Shown piece by piece: positions 1 through 8,379 of a stretch of DNA of 64,000 nt. Origin of the DNA: Paenalcaligenes sp050487225 (GTDB lineage: Bacteria; Pseudomonadota; Gammaproteobacteria; Burkholderiales; Burkholderiaceae_B). The stretch lies in NCBI RefSeq assembly GCF_050487225.1, contig NZ_JBKQGY010000001.1:1302001-1366000 (forward strand), written 5' to 3'. Position numbers and translations under genes: made by a program. Every line of letters starts with the position of its first letter. Position 1 is the first letter of the stretch. The notes below the pieces were generated by a model. That model did no database searches. It was not told the origin of the DNA and worked only from the letters and a program-made list of their open reading frames with translations.

Positions 1-223
1 GATCACGTACGGAAATAAAACGTACAGAATCCAAAATTGGTGTTTTAAACCCTAGCCCTGGTTCTGCCACATTCACGATTTTCCCGTTACGTAGTACCAC
101 GCCACGCTCACCTTGGTCCACCTGAAAGAAAGCATCAAATGCTACCAACATGACCACCACAAACAACACTGCCACCACACCAAGAAAGCCCAATACCTTC
201 CCAGATTTCGCCTGGATACTCAT
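1..223 (-). CDS. SPFH/prohibitin-family membrane protein, 5' part only
   Basis: The gene starts with ATG at 223 and runs off the left edge; 74 codons are visible. Residues about 8-32 form one hydrophobic, inside-to-outside anchor (KVLGFLGVVAVVLFVVV). It is followed by the typical start of an SPFH domain, with QGERGVVLRNGKI and EPGLGFKTP. Families of this kind (HflC, prohibitin-like, QmcA) form large membrane-bound oligomers that organise membrane proteases. I do not name it hflC: hflK should lie directly upstream of hflC, but here only a 30-residue ORF and a promoter precede it. A stand-alone prohibitin-like protein fits better. The rest of the protein is outside the window. Confidence 0.8.
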   Translation of the reverse strand, partial: MSIQAKSGKVLGFLGVVAVLFVVVMLVAFDAFFQVDQGERGVVLRNGKIVNVAEPGLGFKTPILDSVRFISVRD

Positions 224-236
224 TATCAATCCCTAC

Positions 237-329
237 TTACTTATGTTTTTTATAAAAAATGGCCCACAAACCTTTGGCCAACAAATAGGCCACAACTGCA
301 GCCCCTATAACGATGAAGACTGTTTTCAT
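237..329 (-). CDS. small single-span membrane protein, 30 residues
   Basis: ATG at 329, TAA at 237-239, 30 codons. The product begins MKTVFIVIGAAVVAYLLAKG and ends with a basic tail (YKKHK). Residues 3-25 are one uninterrupted hydrophobic stretch, so a single membrane span with the positive end in the cytoplasm is likely. An AGGTGGAG ribosome-binding sequence lies just before the ATG, and the stop is only 13 nt from the start of the SPFH gene, so the two are probably co-transcribed. A sigma-70-like promoter sits about 40 nt upstream. I do not recognise a family. Such a short ORF could arise by chance, but the start signal, promoter and spacing support it. Confidence 0.55.
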   Translation of the reverse strand: MKTVFIVIGAAVVAYLLAKGLWAIFYKKHK

Positions 330-365
330 ACTCCACCTATAACGCAAAAAAAACGTCCCGCTGCG

Positions 366-395
366 ATCATACGAAGCTTCATCCACCTATGACAA
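366..395 (-). promoter_or_regulatory. sigma-70-like promoter for the small ORF and SPFH gene
   Basis: On the minus strand the -35 box TTGTCA (390-395) and -10 box TATGAT (366-371) are separated by 18 bp, each matching 5 of 6 consensus bases. Transcription would begin near 359, about 30 nt before the 30-codon ORF. Confidence 0.55.
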
Positions 396-445
396 GCCGC
401 TTTTTCAGAAAATAACGCTTACCCAGCCACTTACAAATTAAAACA

Positions 446-474
446 AAAAGGCATGCAAATTCTGCATGCCTTTT
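446..474 (-). terminator. rho-independent terminator of the TonB receptor gene
   Basis: A perfect 12-bp stem (AAAAGGCATGCA with its complement) around a 5-nt loop, with a T-rich run on the minus-strand exit side. It lies about 20 nt past the receptor stop codon. Confidence 0.8.
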
Positions 475-495
475 ATTGTCTGAGCCTTGCGGTGC

Positions 496-2478
496 TTAGA
501 AGCGCACGCCCAAACCCAACCAGTAACGACGACCGTCTTCTACGTACTCGTAGTCATCGTAAGTGACTTGTTTATCAAACACGTTATAAATACCAGCGTA
601 CAGATCTACGTTTTTACTCCACTTGTAACTGGCACCTAGATCAACAAATGTGTAGGAAGGCGCTCTAAAATCAGATGAAGAGGCCGATGTTACAGGCTGG
701 CTTTCTTTACCACGGTAGTTCAAACGTGCCCATGTATTGATTTGCTCTGTTGGCGTCCAATCCACGCTCACACTAGCCATGTGCTTAGGCAACTGATTCA
801 AAGGCTGGCCTTTATTAGGGCCACTTTTCTGTTTGGAATGCGTAAAGGTGTATGTACCTTTAAGCGTCCAATCTTCGGCCACATCCCAACTAAAGTTAGT
901 TTCTACGCCTCGTGTAATTGCTTTATCCACGTTCTCGTAGGTAGTTGGGTTAGAACCGAACTGATTAGGACCATCTGTACACTTAGTCAGCGGGCAAGCT
1001 ACGCGGGTAATTTTGTCTTTGAAGTCATTATTAAAGACAGTTACCCCGGCGGAAAACCCTTCCAAAGTGTCATACATGACAGACAATTCTTCAGATACAG
1101 ACTTCTCAGCCTTCAGGTCAGGGTTACCGTACATGTTGCCCCCACGGCTAACCTGCCCCCAACCCGCTACTGTTTGACGTAAATCTGGAGCACGGAAACC
1201 AGTGGATACACCACCTTTCACCGTCCAGAAATCATTCACTGACCACACGCCATAAATACGTGGGCTGAAATGTTCACCAAAGTTCTCATCGTGATCAAAG
1301 CGCAGACCACCAGTCAGTGCAAAGCTGTTTGTTAAGCTCCATTCATCTTCAAGGAACAACGCCCACTGAGTACGATCAATTTTTTCAACGCCAGTACTGA
1401 GTTGGTTACCAGTTTTATCTGTCAGTTTCTGATACTGATACATCCCACCCACTGTCAACAGGTGGTCACCCAGAGGCACTACCCAAGAAGTACGAGCATC
1501 CGTATTTCTGATGCGCATTGAGCGTGACTTATTATTGAAGTCTTCTTGCTGCACATAGCTATCAGAAGTCCCAAAACCCCAATCACCGTTATGCGTTAAC
1601 GAATACTTCTCGCCACGGTAATCTGTTTCAGAGCTATCTGGGCAGCCGAAACGACCACATGACTCGCCCGGGGCTACCGGCTCAACAGTCTTACCCAATG
1701 TTGAGTTGTATTGCTGACGTTTAGAACTGCCTTCCAATACAAAGCTGTGATTTGCTGATGGTGTGAAGCTTAATTTGGTACCTATTTCGTAAGCATTACG
1801 TTTACGGTAACCGTTATAGATATTATCTTCATCACGGTGTGTGTATTGCCCATACACTTGTAAGCCCAGCAACCCCTCTTGAAGAGGACCGCCTAGCGTG
1901 AAATTACCTTGGTGGATATCACCCGAACGGCTATGTGATTGCAGGGTAGTATCCAAGCGAACAGAACCGCCCCACTCTGCTGGTACTTTACGGGTAATGA
2001 TGTTGATCACACCGCCCATCGCATCGGAACCGTACAGTGACGACATTGGACCACGCACCACTTCAATACGCTCAATCTCGGACAATGGTGGAGTCCAACC
2101 GCCCTCTACACCTGACGAGTCAGAGTTTGTACGTGTTTCAGCAGAACTTTGACGTTTACCGTCAATCAAAATCAGCGTGTACTTAGAGCTCATACCGCGA
2201 ATACTGATATCGCGTTTATCCCCACCACCTGTCACGATCACCCCAGGCACATCCTGTAGTGCATCGTATGCATCACGATAAAACTTGTTTTCCAAGTCTT
2301 CACGAGTAATTACAGAAATAGAAGCGGGCGCTTCCTTAATATCCTGCTCAAAACCCGTAGCCGTCACCACGACGGAATTCAGTTGAACTGCACGGTTTTC
2401 TTGAGCCACGGCTCCGCTGGCAACAAACACACCAGCCACAAGTAGCGGCAAACGCTTGACGGTAAATATAGATTTCAT
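496..2478 (-). CDS. TonB-dependent outer-membrane receptor, CirA/FepA type
   Basis: 660 residues. A signal peptide ends near residue 25 (SGAVA), a TonB-box-like SVVVTAT lies at 35-41, and the plug domain follows with the hallmark RGPMSSLYGSDAMGGVINI at about 142-160. The remainder is a 22-strand barrel type sequence ending in the aromatic LGVRF required for outer-membrane assembly. Along its length it resembles E. coli CirA (catecholate siderophore and colicin receptor), so a ferric catecholate or a similar ligand is likely; the exact ligand cannot be read from sequence. It is divergent from a second receptor of the same type, with Fur-box-like sites between, which implies iron repression. 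A terminator follows. Confidence 0.9.
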   Translation of the reverse strand: MKSIFTVKRLPLLVAGVFVASGAVAQENRAVQLNSVVVTATGFEQDIKEAPASISVITREDLENKFYRDAYDALQDVPGVIVTGGGDKRDISIRGMSSKYTLILIDGKRQSSAETRTNSDSSGVEGGWTPPLSEIERIEVVRGPMSSLYGSDAMGGVINIITRKVPAEWGGSVRLDTTLQSHSRSGDIHQGNFTLGGPLQEGLLGLQVYGQYTHRDEDNIYNGYRKRNAYEIGTKLSFTPSANHSFVLEGSSKRQQYNSTLGKTVEPVAPGESCGRFGCPDSSETDYRGEKYSLTHNGDWGFGTSDSYVQQEDFNNKSRSMRIRNTDARTSWVVPLGDHLLTVGGMYQYQKLTDKTGNQLSTGVEKIDRTQWALFLEDEWSLTNSFALTGGLRFDHDENFGEHFSPRIYGVWSVNDFWTVKGGVSTGFRAPDLRQTVAGWGQVSRGGNMYGNPDLKAEKSVSEELSVMYDTLEGFSAGVTVFNNDFKDKITRVACPLTKCTDGPNQFGSNPTTYENVDKAITRGVETNFSWDVAEDWTLKGTYTFTHSKQKSGPNKGQPLNQLPKHMASVSVDWTPTEQINTWARLNYRGKESQPVTSASSSDFRAPSYTFVDLGASYKWSKNVDLYAGIYNVFDKQVTYDDYEYVEDGRRYWLGLGVRF

Positions 2479-2784
2479 TCAGCACTTCCAATTTTTTTCT
2501 GGGTTTAGCCTTTGCTGTTGGCCTGCTGCTCTTCTGGCAGCGTTTCTCTCACAGCGGAAACAATGATACCCATTCTCATTACCAATTCAAATCAAGAACT
2601 TAGTATTGATAACAATAATGAGAACAATTCGTAGATTAGTAGCAGAAAAGAGACGATACCCACTTTGATCAAGAGGAGATAAAAAACAACCAGTAAATGA
2701 AAATGATTTGCATTTGTATTTCATGATTAATAGAATCTGTGTCACAAATTAATACATAAATTTATCAACAGGGAAGTTAATCAA
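2479..2784. promoter_or_regulatory. divergent iron-responsive control region with Fur-box-like sites
   Basis: This 306-bp stretch holds no gene. At 2559-2577 the sequence AATGATACCCATT matches the Fur core AATGATAATCATT at 11 of 13 positions (14 of 19 over the full box). A second candidate, built of GATAAC-AATAAT hexamers, lies at 2608-2625. A third at 2699-2717 (AAAATGATTTGCATTT) matches 12 of 19. The first two are nearer the minus-strand receptor and the third nearer the plus-strand receptor. Fur control is inferred from these matches and the function of both flanking genes. Confidence 0.6.
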
Positions 2785-4887
2785 ATGTCACACCCTACTC
2801 TTGCCCTCACACCGAACACAGTGAGGCAGTTGCTTCGTTTCGCTCTTTTCGGGGCCGCGACGCTTAGCGCTACACAGCTATACGCACAAACGGTTACCAC
2901 TCAAACCGAAGAAGCCACTGAACAAGCCGCTAGCGTCAGTCAGTTAAACAACATCGTGGTGACGGCTACTGGCTCGGATATAGACATTAAAGATGCGCCG
3001 GCCAGCATCAGCGTGATTACTCGTGAGGAAATTGAGCGCAAGCCTGTGTCTTCACTGGCTGAGATCCTCAGCACACTACCCGGCGTAACCGGTGGTTATG
3101 CCTCAACGGGTGCGCAATCCAAGATCAAACTACGTGGTATGCCTGAGCAATACACGTTGATTTTGGTAGACGGTAAACGTCAAGGCTCATCGGCTCACAC
3201 CAACTACCGTCCTGACTTGGGGCAACAGGATCTGGACTGGATCACGCCAGAAATGATTGAGCGTATTGAGGTAGTGCGTGGCCCAATGTCGTCACTGTAC
3301 GGTTCCGATGCGATGGGCGGTGTGATCAACATCATCACCCGCAAAACGTCTAAGGTATGGACAGGTAGCGCCTCCAGCGACTACAGCAAACCAGACACCT
3401 CGAATCGTGGTGATGAGTTCAAATTGGGTGTAAACCTAAGCGGTCCTATTAGCGAGCGCTTTGGTCTGCGCGTAGGTGGTAGCGTATCTAGACGCTCCTC
3501 TGATGACATTCCTGGCGGTTCATCCGGTAGCCGTAAACAAAATGCCAACGTCTTGGTGAATTGGGATATTACAGATAACCAATCCATCAGCATTGAAGCC
3601 GCACAAGGTATTCAGCGCTCGTTGGGTTCGTCACAGCTCAATGACAAAGGTAACCCTATCGTCAGCGCTTGGGGCTCTGAAAAAATGGTGCATACGTTTT
3701 ATGGCCTTAGCCATAATGGTACGTACGGCCAGTACTCTTCCAAGCTGAACCTGTACCACAACAAATACGAGAACAAAGGCAGCTCTATCGGCAGCAACTC
3801 AAACGAAACTGTTTTAGATGGTAGTTTCGATCTGCCCTACACCCTGGGGGTAGACAGTCTGCTGACTACAGGCTTCCAGTGGAAACGTGAAGAGCTAGAT
3901 AATGCGGACACCATTGGTACATTACCTAACAGCTCTGGCTCAACAGCAGACAACTCTACCAAACTTAGCCGCAATAACTGGTCTGTGTTTGCAGAAAACC
4001 AATCCTACTTACGTGACGACCTGACCCTGACTCTGGGCTTGCGTATGGACCACGACTCTAAGTTTGGCTCACACTGGTCACCACGTAGTTATTTGGTGTA
4101 TCACCCAACGTCCAACTGGACGGTTAAAGGTGGTGTATCCAAAGGGTTCCGTGCTCCTAACCTGAAAGAAAGCTCCCCCAACGCTGCCACACAATCTCGT
4201 GGTAACGGTTGTAATGGGCTTACCGGTATGGGCTACCCCAACAACCCACCCAACATCAATGGCGCCTCCGGTTGCTACATGATTGGTAACGCTGACCTCA
4301 AACCCGAGACAAGCACCAACTATGAGTTAAACGTAGGCTACGATTATGAAGGTTGGGCAGCTGAAGCCACATACTTCCACACAGACTTCAAAAACAAAAT
4401 TGACTATCAACCACTGGGCTACGTCAACGGTTACTGGATGACACGCATGGAGAATGCGCAAAAAGCCAGAACCCGAGGTTTGGAAGCTAGCGTTAGATTG
4501 CCTATTTTGTCTACCCTCAGCTGGAACACCAACTTGACTCGCATGTTTGAGTCCAAAAACTTAAGCACTGGTGCTGATCTGCTGGTAGTACCTAAACTGA
4601 CTGTGAACTCCAACATCAACTGGCGCATTACTGAAAAATGGTCCACCAACTTTAGTGCACAGTACATTGGCAAACAGTTGACCATGCCTGATCCAGGCGC
4701 ACGAGGCGGCCCAACCTTCGCTGGTGGCTACACCACTTACGATTGGACTACGCATTACAACGTCAGCAAAGACTTGACGTTGCGTGCAGGTGTGCTGAAC
4801 CTAACAGGTAAGAGCACACTGGATGGCGACAACAGCTATGACAACGGTGACCGCGTCTACTTTGTTGGCCTAACCACTCGCTTCTAA
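2785..4887 (+). CDS. TonB-dependent outer-membrane receptor, CirA/FepA type (second copy)
   Basis: 700 residues. A signal peptide ends at about residue 34 (TQLYAQ), a TonB-box-like NIVVTAT lies at 57-63, and the plug contains ERIEVVRGPMSSLYGSDAMG. The barrel ends FVGLTTRF. It is a paralogue of the divergent receptor, about 40 residues longer, with an extra Cys pair in the barrel (GNGCNG ... GASGCY, around residue 475-495) that may tie an extracellular loop. An AGGGAAG ribosome-binding sequence precedes the ATG. Uptake of ferric siderophores through the TonB-ExbBD system is the family function; the particular ligand is not determinable. A Fur-box-like site lies about 70 bp upstream. Confidence 0.9.
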   Translation: MSHPTLALTPNTVRQLLRFALFGAATLSATQLYAQTVTTQTEEATEQAASVSQLNNIVVTATGSDIDIKDAPASISVITREEIERKPVSSLAEILSTLPGVTGGYASTGAQSKIKLRGMPEQYTLILVDGKRQGSSAHTNYRPDLGQQDLDWITPEMIERIEVVRGPMSSLYGSDAMGGVINIITRKTSKVWTGSASSDYSKPDTSNRGDEFKLGVNLSGPISERFGLRVGGSVSRRSSDDIPGGSSGSRKQNANVLVNWDITDNQSISIEAAQGIQRSLGSSQLNDKGNPIVSAWGSEKMVHTFYGLSHNGTYGQYSSKLNLYHNKYENKGSSIGSNSNETVLDGSFDLPYTLGVDSLLTTGFQWKREELDNADTIGTLPNSSGSTADNSTKLSRNNWSVFAENQSYLRDDLTLTLGLRMDHDSKFGSHWSPRSYLVYHPTSNWTVKGGVSKGFRAPNLKESSPNAATQSRGNGCNGLTGMGYPNNPPNINGASGCYMIGNADLKPETSTNYELNVGYDYEGWAAEATYFHTDFKNKIDYQPLGYVNGYWMTRMENAQKARTRGLEASVRLPILSTLSWNTNLTRMFESKNLSTGADLLVVPKLTVNSNINWRITEKWSTNFSAQYIGKQLTMPDPGARGGPTFAGGYTTYDWTTHYNVSKDLTLRAGVLNLTGKSTLDGDNSYDNGDRVYFVGLTTRF

Positions 4888-4899
4888 ACTCAAGCACGT

Positions 4900-4940
4900 A
4901 AAAAAAGCCCCATCTTGGTTATCCCAAGTGGGGCTTTTTT
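4900..4940 (+). terminator. rho-independent terminator
   Basis: AAAAAAGCCCCA...TGGGGCTTTTTT hairpin with a T6 run, directly after the second receptor. The A-run on the other side could let it work for the convergent cfa gene too. Confidence 0.85.
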
Positions 4941-5004
4941 GATGCACTTCCACGCACCCTATCTACTGCGCTTCTACTGCACGCCACAGCAGAAAGGTTA
5001 CTTA

Positions 5005-6240
5005 TTACTTGTAGATATAGTCTCTACGCCATGGATACGCCAAATCAGCAGGATTATCCAACTCATCCGACCGCCCTGTAGGGGTATGTTGCGCCAGCAC
5101 CTGATGCAGCGCAATCCAGCCATACTCAAAACCCATTGCACATCCCGCCAAATACACACGGTATGCACGCAAGGATTTCAAGCCCTGCTCACCGGCCAGA
5201 ATAGTACTAGCTTCGGCTAGTTGCTTTTCTAATGCATCACTCCACGCCCACAATGTTCGCGCGTAATGCGGACGCAGGTTTTCTACATCAAGGTCTTCCA
5301 AGCCGCCTTCAGCCAAATGACGCAACACATAACTAATATGAGTAAGCTCACCACCTGGGAAAATATATTTCTCGATGAACTCCCCCATACCTGCACCTAG
5401 CTGATCGTGCTCTACTCCACCCGACGTAATACCGTGATTTAAAATCAAGCCACCCGGCTTTAACAAACTGCGCAACGTAGAAAAGTAACCACCCAACTGC
5501 GCCCGTCCCACGTGCTCAAACATGCCTACGGAGGCGATTTTGTCGAACTGTCTGGTACCGACCAACTTGCGGTAGTCCAACAGTTCCATCCGCACCCTGC
5601 CGCCCAAGCCTTTTTCCTCGATGAGCTTGTTGACATACGCATGCTGGTTCTTAGATAAGGTAATCCCTGTGGCATCCACATCGTAATGCTCTGCCGCCCA
5701 CAACAGTAGACCACCCCAGCCGGCCCCCACATCCAGAAACTGCTCACCAGACTGCAGTTTCAATTTACGGCAAATATGATCCAGCTTTGCCTCTTGCGCT
5801 TGTGCCAACGTGTAATCCTGCTCTTTATAGTAAGCGCACGAGTACACACGCCGTGGATCTAGCCACAACCCATAAAAATCATCGGATAAATCGTAGTGGA
5901 ACTGTATCTGCTTGGCATCGCGCTCAAGCGTATGTCGCCAGATGGAACGTAAGCGACTGATTAGTCCTGTAAATGCACCAGCTTTGGCTTGATTAATAGG
6001 GGTGTCAGGCAAGATAGCCGCGGCAGCTATCATCAAATCACGAATGGAGCCTTTAAAATCAAAGGTCCCTTCTACATACGCCTCACCCAGACTGCCTACC
6101 TGCCCCGTTGATAACAACGCTAAAGTGGCTGTATCTTTTACGTGCAGGGCCAACTGCGCGTCCTCAGGCCCCACCCTGCTGCCATCTGGCAACGTCAGAC
6201 TAACCACCACTGGCAACTTTGCCAGCTTTGACTCAACCAT
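5005..6240 (-). CDS. cfa: cyclopropane-fatty-acyl-phospholipid synthase
   Basis: Adds a methylene group from S-adenosylmethionine across the double bond of unsaturated acyl chains in membrane phospholipids. With the chosen start the protein has 411 residues: an N-terminal lipid-binding part, the conserved YDLSDDFYGLWLDPRRVYSC at about 116-135, and the SAM site FLDVGAGWGG at about 168-177. An upstream in-frame ATG at 6360 would add 40 residues that look unlike the family (Cys/Arg rich, no homology recognised) and would overlap more of the divergent gene's region, so the ATG at 6240 (MVESKLAKLP) is preferred. No strong ribosome-binding site is visible for either. Convergent with the receptor gene upstream of it. 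Confidence 0.9.
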   Translation of the reverse strand: MVESKLAKLPVVVSLTLPDGSRVGPEDAQLALHVKDTATLALLSTGQVGSLGEAYVEGTFDFKGSIRDLMIAAAAILPDTPINQAKAGAFTGLISRLRSIWRHTLERDAKQIQFHYDLSDDFYGLWLDPRRVYSCAYYKEQDYTLAQAQEAKLDHICRKLKLQSGEQFLDVGAGWGGLLLWAAEHYDVDATGITLSKNQHAYVNKLIEEKGLGGRVRMELLDYRKLVGTRQFDKIASVGMFEHVGRAQLGGYFSTLRSLLKPGGLILNHGITSGGVEHDQLGAGMGEFIEKYIFPGGELTHISYVLRHLAEGGLEDLDVENLRPHYARTLWAWSDALEKQLAEASTILAGEQGLKSLRAYRVYLAGCAMGFEYGWIALHQVLAQHTPTGRSDELDNPADLAYPWRRDYIYK

Positions 6241-6450
6241 CGCTGAAATAGAGCTCAAACCCGCCTCCCAAGTCCTGTTTTTAACTGAAGAATGCGTTAC
6301 GCCTGCTACCTCTATGGCGCCTCGAACACTACAGCCTCGTGCTACACTTGGCCGCAGCATCTATGCAGAATTACTGTAGCACTGAACTCTGCTTTTGTGC
6401 TCTCCTTCCTCGGTGTGTACCTCACTTTCACCCTCCTCAAGCCTACCTAC

Positions 6451-7665
6451 ATGTCTGCAGCATCATCTCGTTCAAGCCTCAATAAAAACATACCTAAATG
6501 GTTGATACTACTAGGATTGCTAACTGCTCTTGGCCCCCTAGCCATTGACATGTATTTACCCGCATTTCCTTCTATTGCGCGTGACTTGAACACCACGGAA
6601 GGTGATGTAGAACGCACCCTAGCCAGCTATCTCATTGGTATTGCCTGTGCGCAACTGATTTATGGTCCGGTAGCAGATAGATTTGGTAGAAAAATCCCGT
6701 TAGTCTTTGGGGTTGCCTTGTTCTCGCTAGCCTCGTTTGGCTGTGCTCTGAGTACATCGATTGAAGAACTCAGTATGTGGCGTATTGTTCAAGCCTTTGG
6801 TGGGGCTGCGGGCATGGCCATTCCACGCGCCATTATTCGCGATAAGTTCGAAACCCGTGATGCGGCCAAGGCCCTTTCCATGATTATGCTAGTGATGGGG
6901 GCGATGCCTATCTTGGCCCCCATTATTGGCGGCCAATTACTGCGTTTAGGCAGTTGGTCATTAATTTTTGTGCTGATGGGTGTTGCCAGTCTGTGCTTGT
7001 GCATTGCCACCATTGTTAGTTTGAAAGAAAGCCTGACACCAGACCGAGTCAACCCACTACGTCCTGGATTCATTGCTCGCACCTATGTAGAGCTACTCAA
7101 AGATCGCAGCTTCATCTTCTACAGCCTTACTGCGGCACTGGGCTCAGCCAGTATGTTTGCTTACATCAGCGGCTCAGCGCGTGTCTTTATTAGTCAGATG
7201 AATATAGACCCCGCCTATTTTGGCCTACTCTTCGGCTTGAATGCCCTGTCATTCATCATTTCATCGCAATTTAGTGCGCGATTACTTAGCCGCTTTACAC
7301 CATCACAACTGTTGTTAGCAGCCGAAAATACGCTGGTAAGCTTTATTTTTCTTTCACTTGCCCTCACACTAGCGGGCTGGATCAATTTGTATAGCCTCAT
7401 GTTCTGCTTGATGGGCTTTATGGCGAGCCTAGGCTTTATCTATCCCAACGCTTCAGCGCTCGCGCTAAACAAGCAAGGACACCGCCTAGGCATTGCGTCT
7501 GCCTGCATGGGCACCCTACAAATGATGGGGGGTGCACTCGCTGGTTTGTCCATGAGCATCTGGCATAGCGAAAATGTGCTCCCAATGGTGAGCGTATTGG
7601 CGTGTTGCGCCTCTTTGTCGTGGCTTTCAAGCCGCATCGCTCACAGACTCAATCCAGAAACTTGA
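6451..7665 (+). CDS. Bcr/CflA-type multidrug efflux MFS transporter
   Basis: 404 residues with 12 predicted membrane spans. The first span is followed by LGPLAIDMYLPAFPSIARDL, characteristic of Bcr/CflA drug:proton antiporters, then the loop motif YGPVADRFGRKIPL and the antiporter-type GGAAGMAIPRAIIRD in span 5. I start at ATG 6451 (MSAASSRSSL); the open frame extends back to 6292, but that extension lacks family similarity and overlaps the divergent cfa gene. The likely role is export of a small hydrophobic compound (bicyclomycin-like drugs in the type member); substrate unknown. No terminator is obvious after it. Confidence 0.85.
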   Translation: MSAASSRSSLNKNIPKWLILLGLLTALGPLAIDMYLPAFPSIARDLNTTEGDVERTLASYLIGIACAQLIYGPVADRFGRKIPLVFGVALFSLASFGCALSTSIEELSMWRIVQAFGGAAGMAIPRAIIRDKFETRDAAKALSMIMLVMGAMPILAPIIGGQLLRLGSWSLIFVLMGVASLCLCIATIVSLKESLTPDRVNPLRPGFIARTYVELLKDRSFIFYSLTAALGSASMFAYISGSARVFISQMNIDPAYFGLLFGLNALSFIISSQFSARLLSRFTPSQLLLAAENTLVSFIFLSLALTLAGWINLYSLMFCLMGFMASLGFIYPNASALALNKQGHRLGIASACMGTLQMMGGALAGLSMSIWHSENVLPMVSVLACCASLSWLSSRIAHRLNPET

Positions 7666-7785
7666 TTTAGCAGCTTTATTCATATTAGAATATTCTGCTT
7701 TAGAACGATTTTATTAGTCCTGCAGTTTTTGTTTGGGCTTTGAAGTGCTTAAACCGCGTTACTAACAGTTCAGCATCTCTTATTT

Positions 7786-7816
7786 TTGACTGGCTTATGG
7801 TGCGGTAGCCGAATTA
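7786..7816 (+). promoter_or_regulatory. possible rpmB promoter
   Basis: A TTGACT -35-like box at 7786-7791 is followed after 18-19 bp by a weak CGAATT/GAATTA -10-like element. Position is right for rpmB, but the -10 match is poor. Confidence 0.3.
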
Positions 7817-7836
7817 GACTCTTAAGGGGTATTACC

Positions 7837-8073
7837 ATGGCACGCGTATGCCGAGTTACCGGAAAAGGCCCAATGTCGGGCAACAATGTTTCGCACGCTA
7901 ACAACAAAACCAAGCGTCGTTTTCTTCCAAACCTGCAATCCCGTCGTTTCTGGGTTGAAAGTGAAAACCGTTGGGTTCGTCTGCGTCTTTCCACACAAGC
8001 TGTTCGCCTGATCGACAAGAACGGCATTGATGCTGTCTTGGCTGATATGCGCGCTCGTGGCGAACGCGTTTAA
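7837..8073 (+). CDS. rpmB: 50S ribosomal protein L28
   Basis: 78 residues beginning MARVCRVTGKGPMSGNNVSH, the standard L28 N-terminus, and ending DMRARGERV. L28 binds 23S rRNA near the base of the L1 side of the large subunit. The start is fixed by this conserved N-terminus; an AAGGGG ribosome-binding sequence lies 8 nt before the ATG. The open frame extends 17 codons further upstream without homology. It is followed after about 30 nt by rpmG, the usual pair. Confidence 0.97.
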   Translation: MARVCRVTGKGPMSGNNVSHANNKTKRRFLPNLQSRRFWVESENRWVRLRLSTQAVRLIDKNGIDAVLADMRARGERV

Positions 8074-8106
8074 GCGTTAGCCTGCACTGATTAAAAGGAG
8101 CCCATC

Positions 8107-8274
8107 ATGGCCAAAGGCATTCGTGAGAAAATCAAACTGGAATCCACAGCGGGTACCGGTCATTTCTACACAACAACTAAAAACAAACGTAATACACCAG
8201 AAAAAATGGTGATCAAAAAGTTTGATCCAGTTGTACGTAAACACGTAGAGTACAAAGAAACACGACTGAAATAA
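8107..8274 (+). CDS. rpmG: 50S ribosomal protein L33
   Basis: 55 residues, MAKGIREKIKLESTAGTGHF at the start and KHVEYKETRLK at the end. An AAGGAG ribosome-binding sequence lies before the ATG. The protein has no cysteine, so it is the zinc-independent form of L33. It lies directly after rpmB and before a strong terminator, so the two form one transcription unit. Confidence 0.97.
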   Translation: MAKGIREKIKLESTAGTGHFYTTTKNKRNTPEKMVIKKFDPVVRKHVEYKETRLK

Positions 8275-8322
8275 GTCTGTTTCGGTGCGGTTAACCCCGT
8301 ATCCGTGAGCTACTACGGCACG

Positions 8323-8352
8323 AAAAAGCTCTGTTTTCACAGAGCTTTTTTT
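8323..8352 (+). terminator. rho-independent terminator of rpmB-rpmG
   Basis: AAAAAGCTCTG / CAGAGCTTTTTTT hairpin, 11-bp stem with a 6-nt loop and a T7 run. Confidence 0.9.
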
Positions 8353-8379
8353 GCGTCTATTTCTTTTAGCCTCATCACA

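Noticed and set aside
1..223. Naming the partial gene hflC
   Set aside because: No hflK upstream; instead a promoter and a 30-codon ORF, so only the SPFH family was assigned.
113..392. Two overlapping plus-strand ORFs of 65 and 80 codons
   Set aside because: They are opposite the SPFH gene and its leader, have His- and Asn-rich unlikely composition and no ribosome-binding site.
6292..6450. 53-codon N-terminal extension of the Bcr/CflA transporter
   Set aside because: No membrane or family similarity, overlaps the divergent cfa leader; internal ATG 6451 fits the family.
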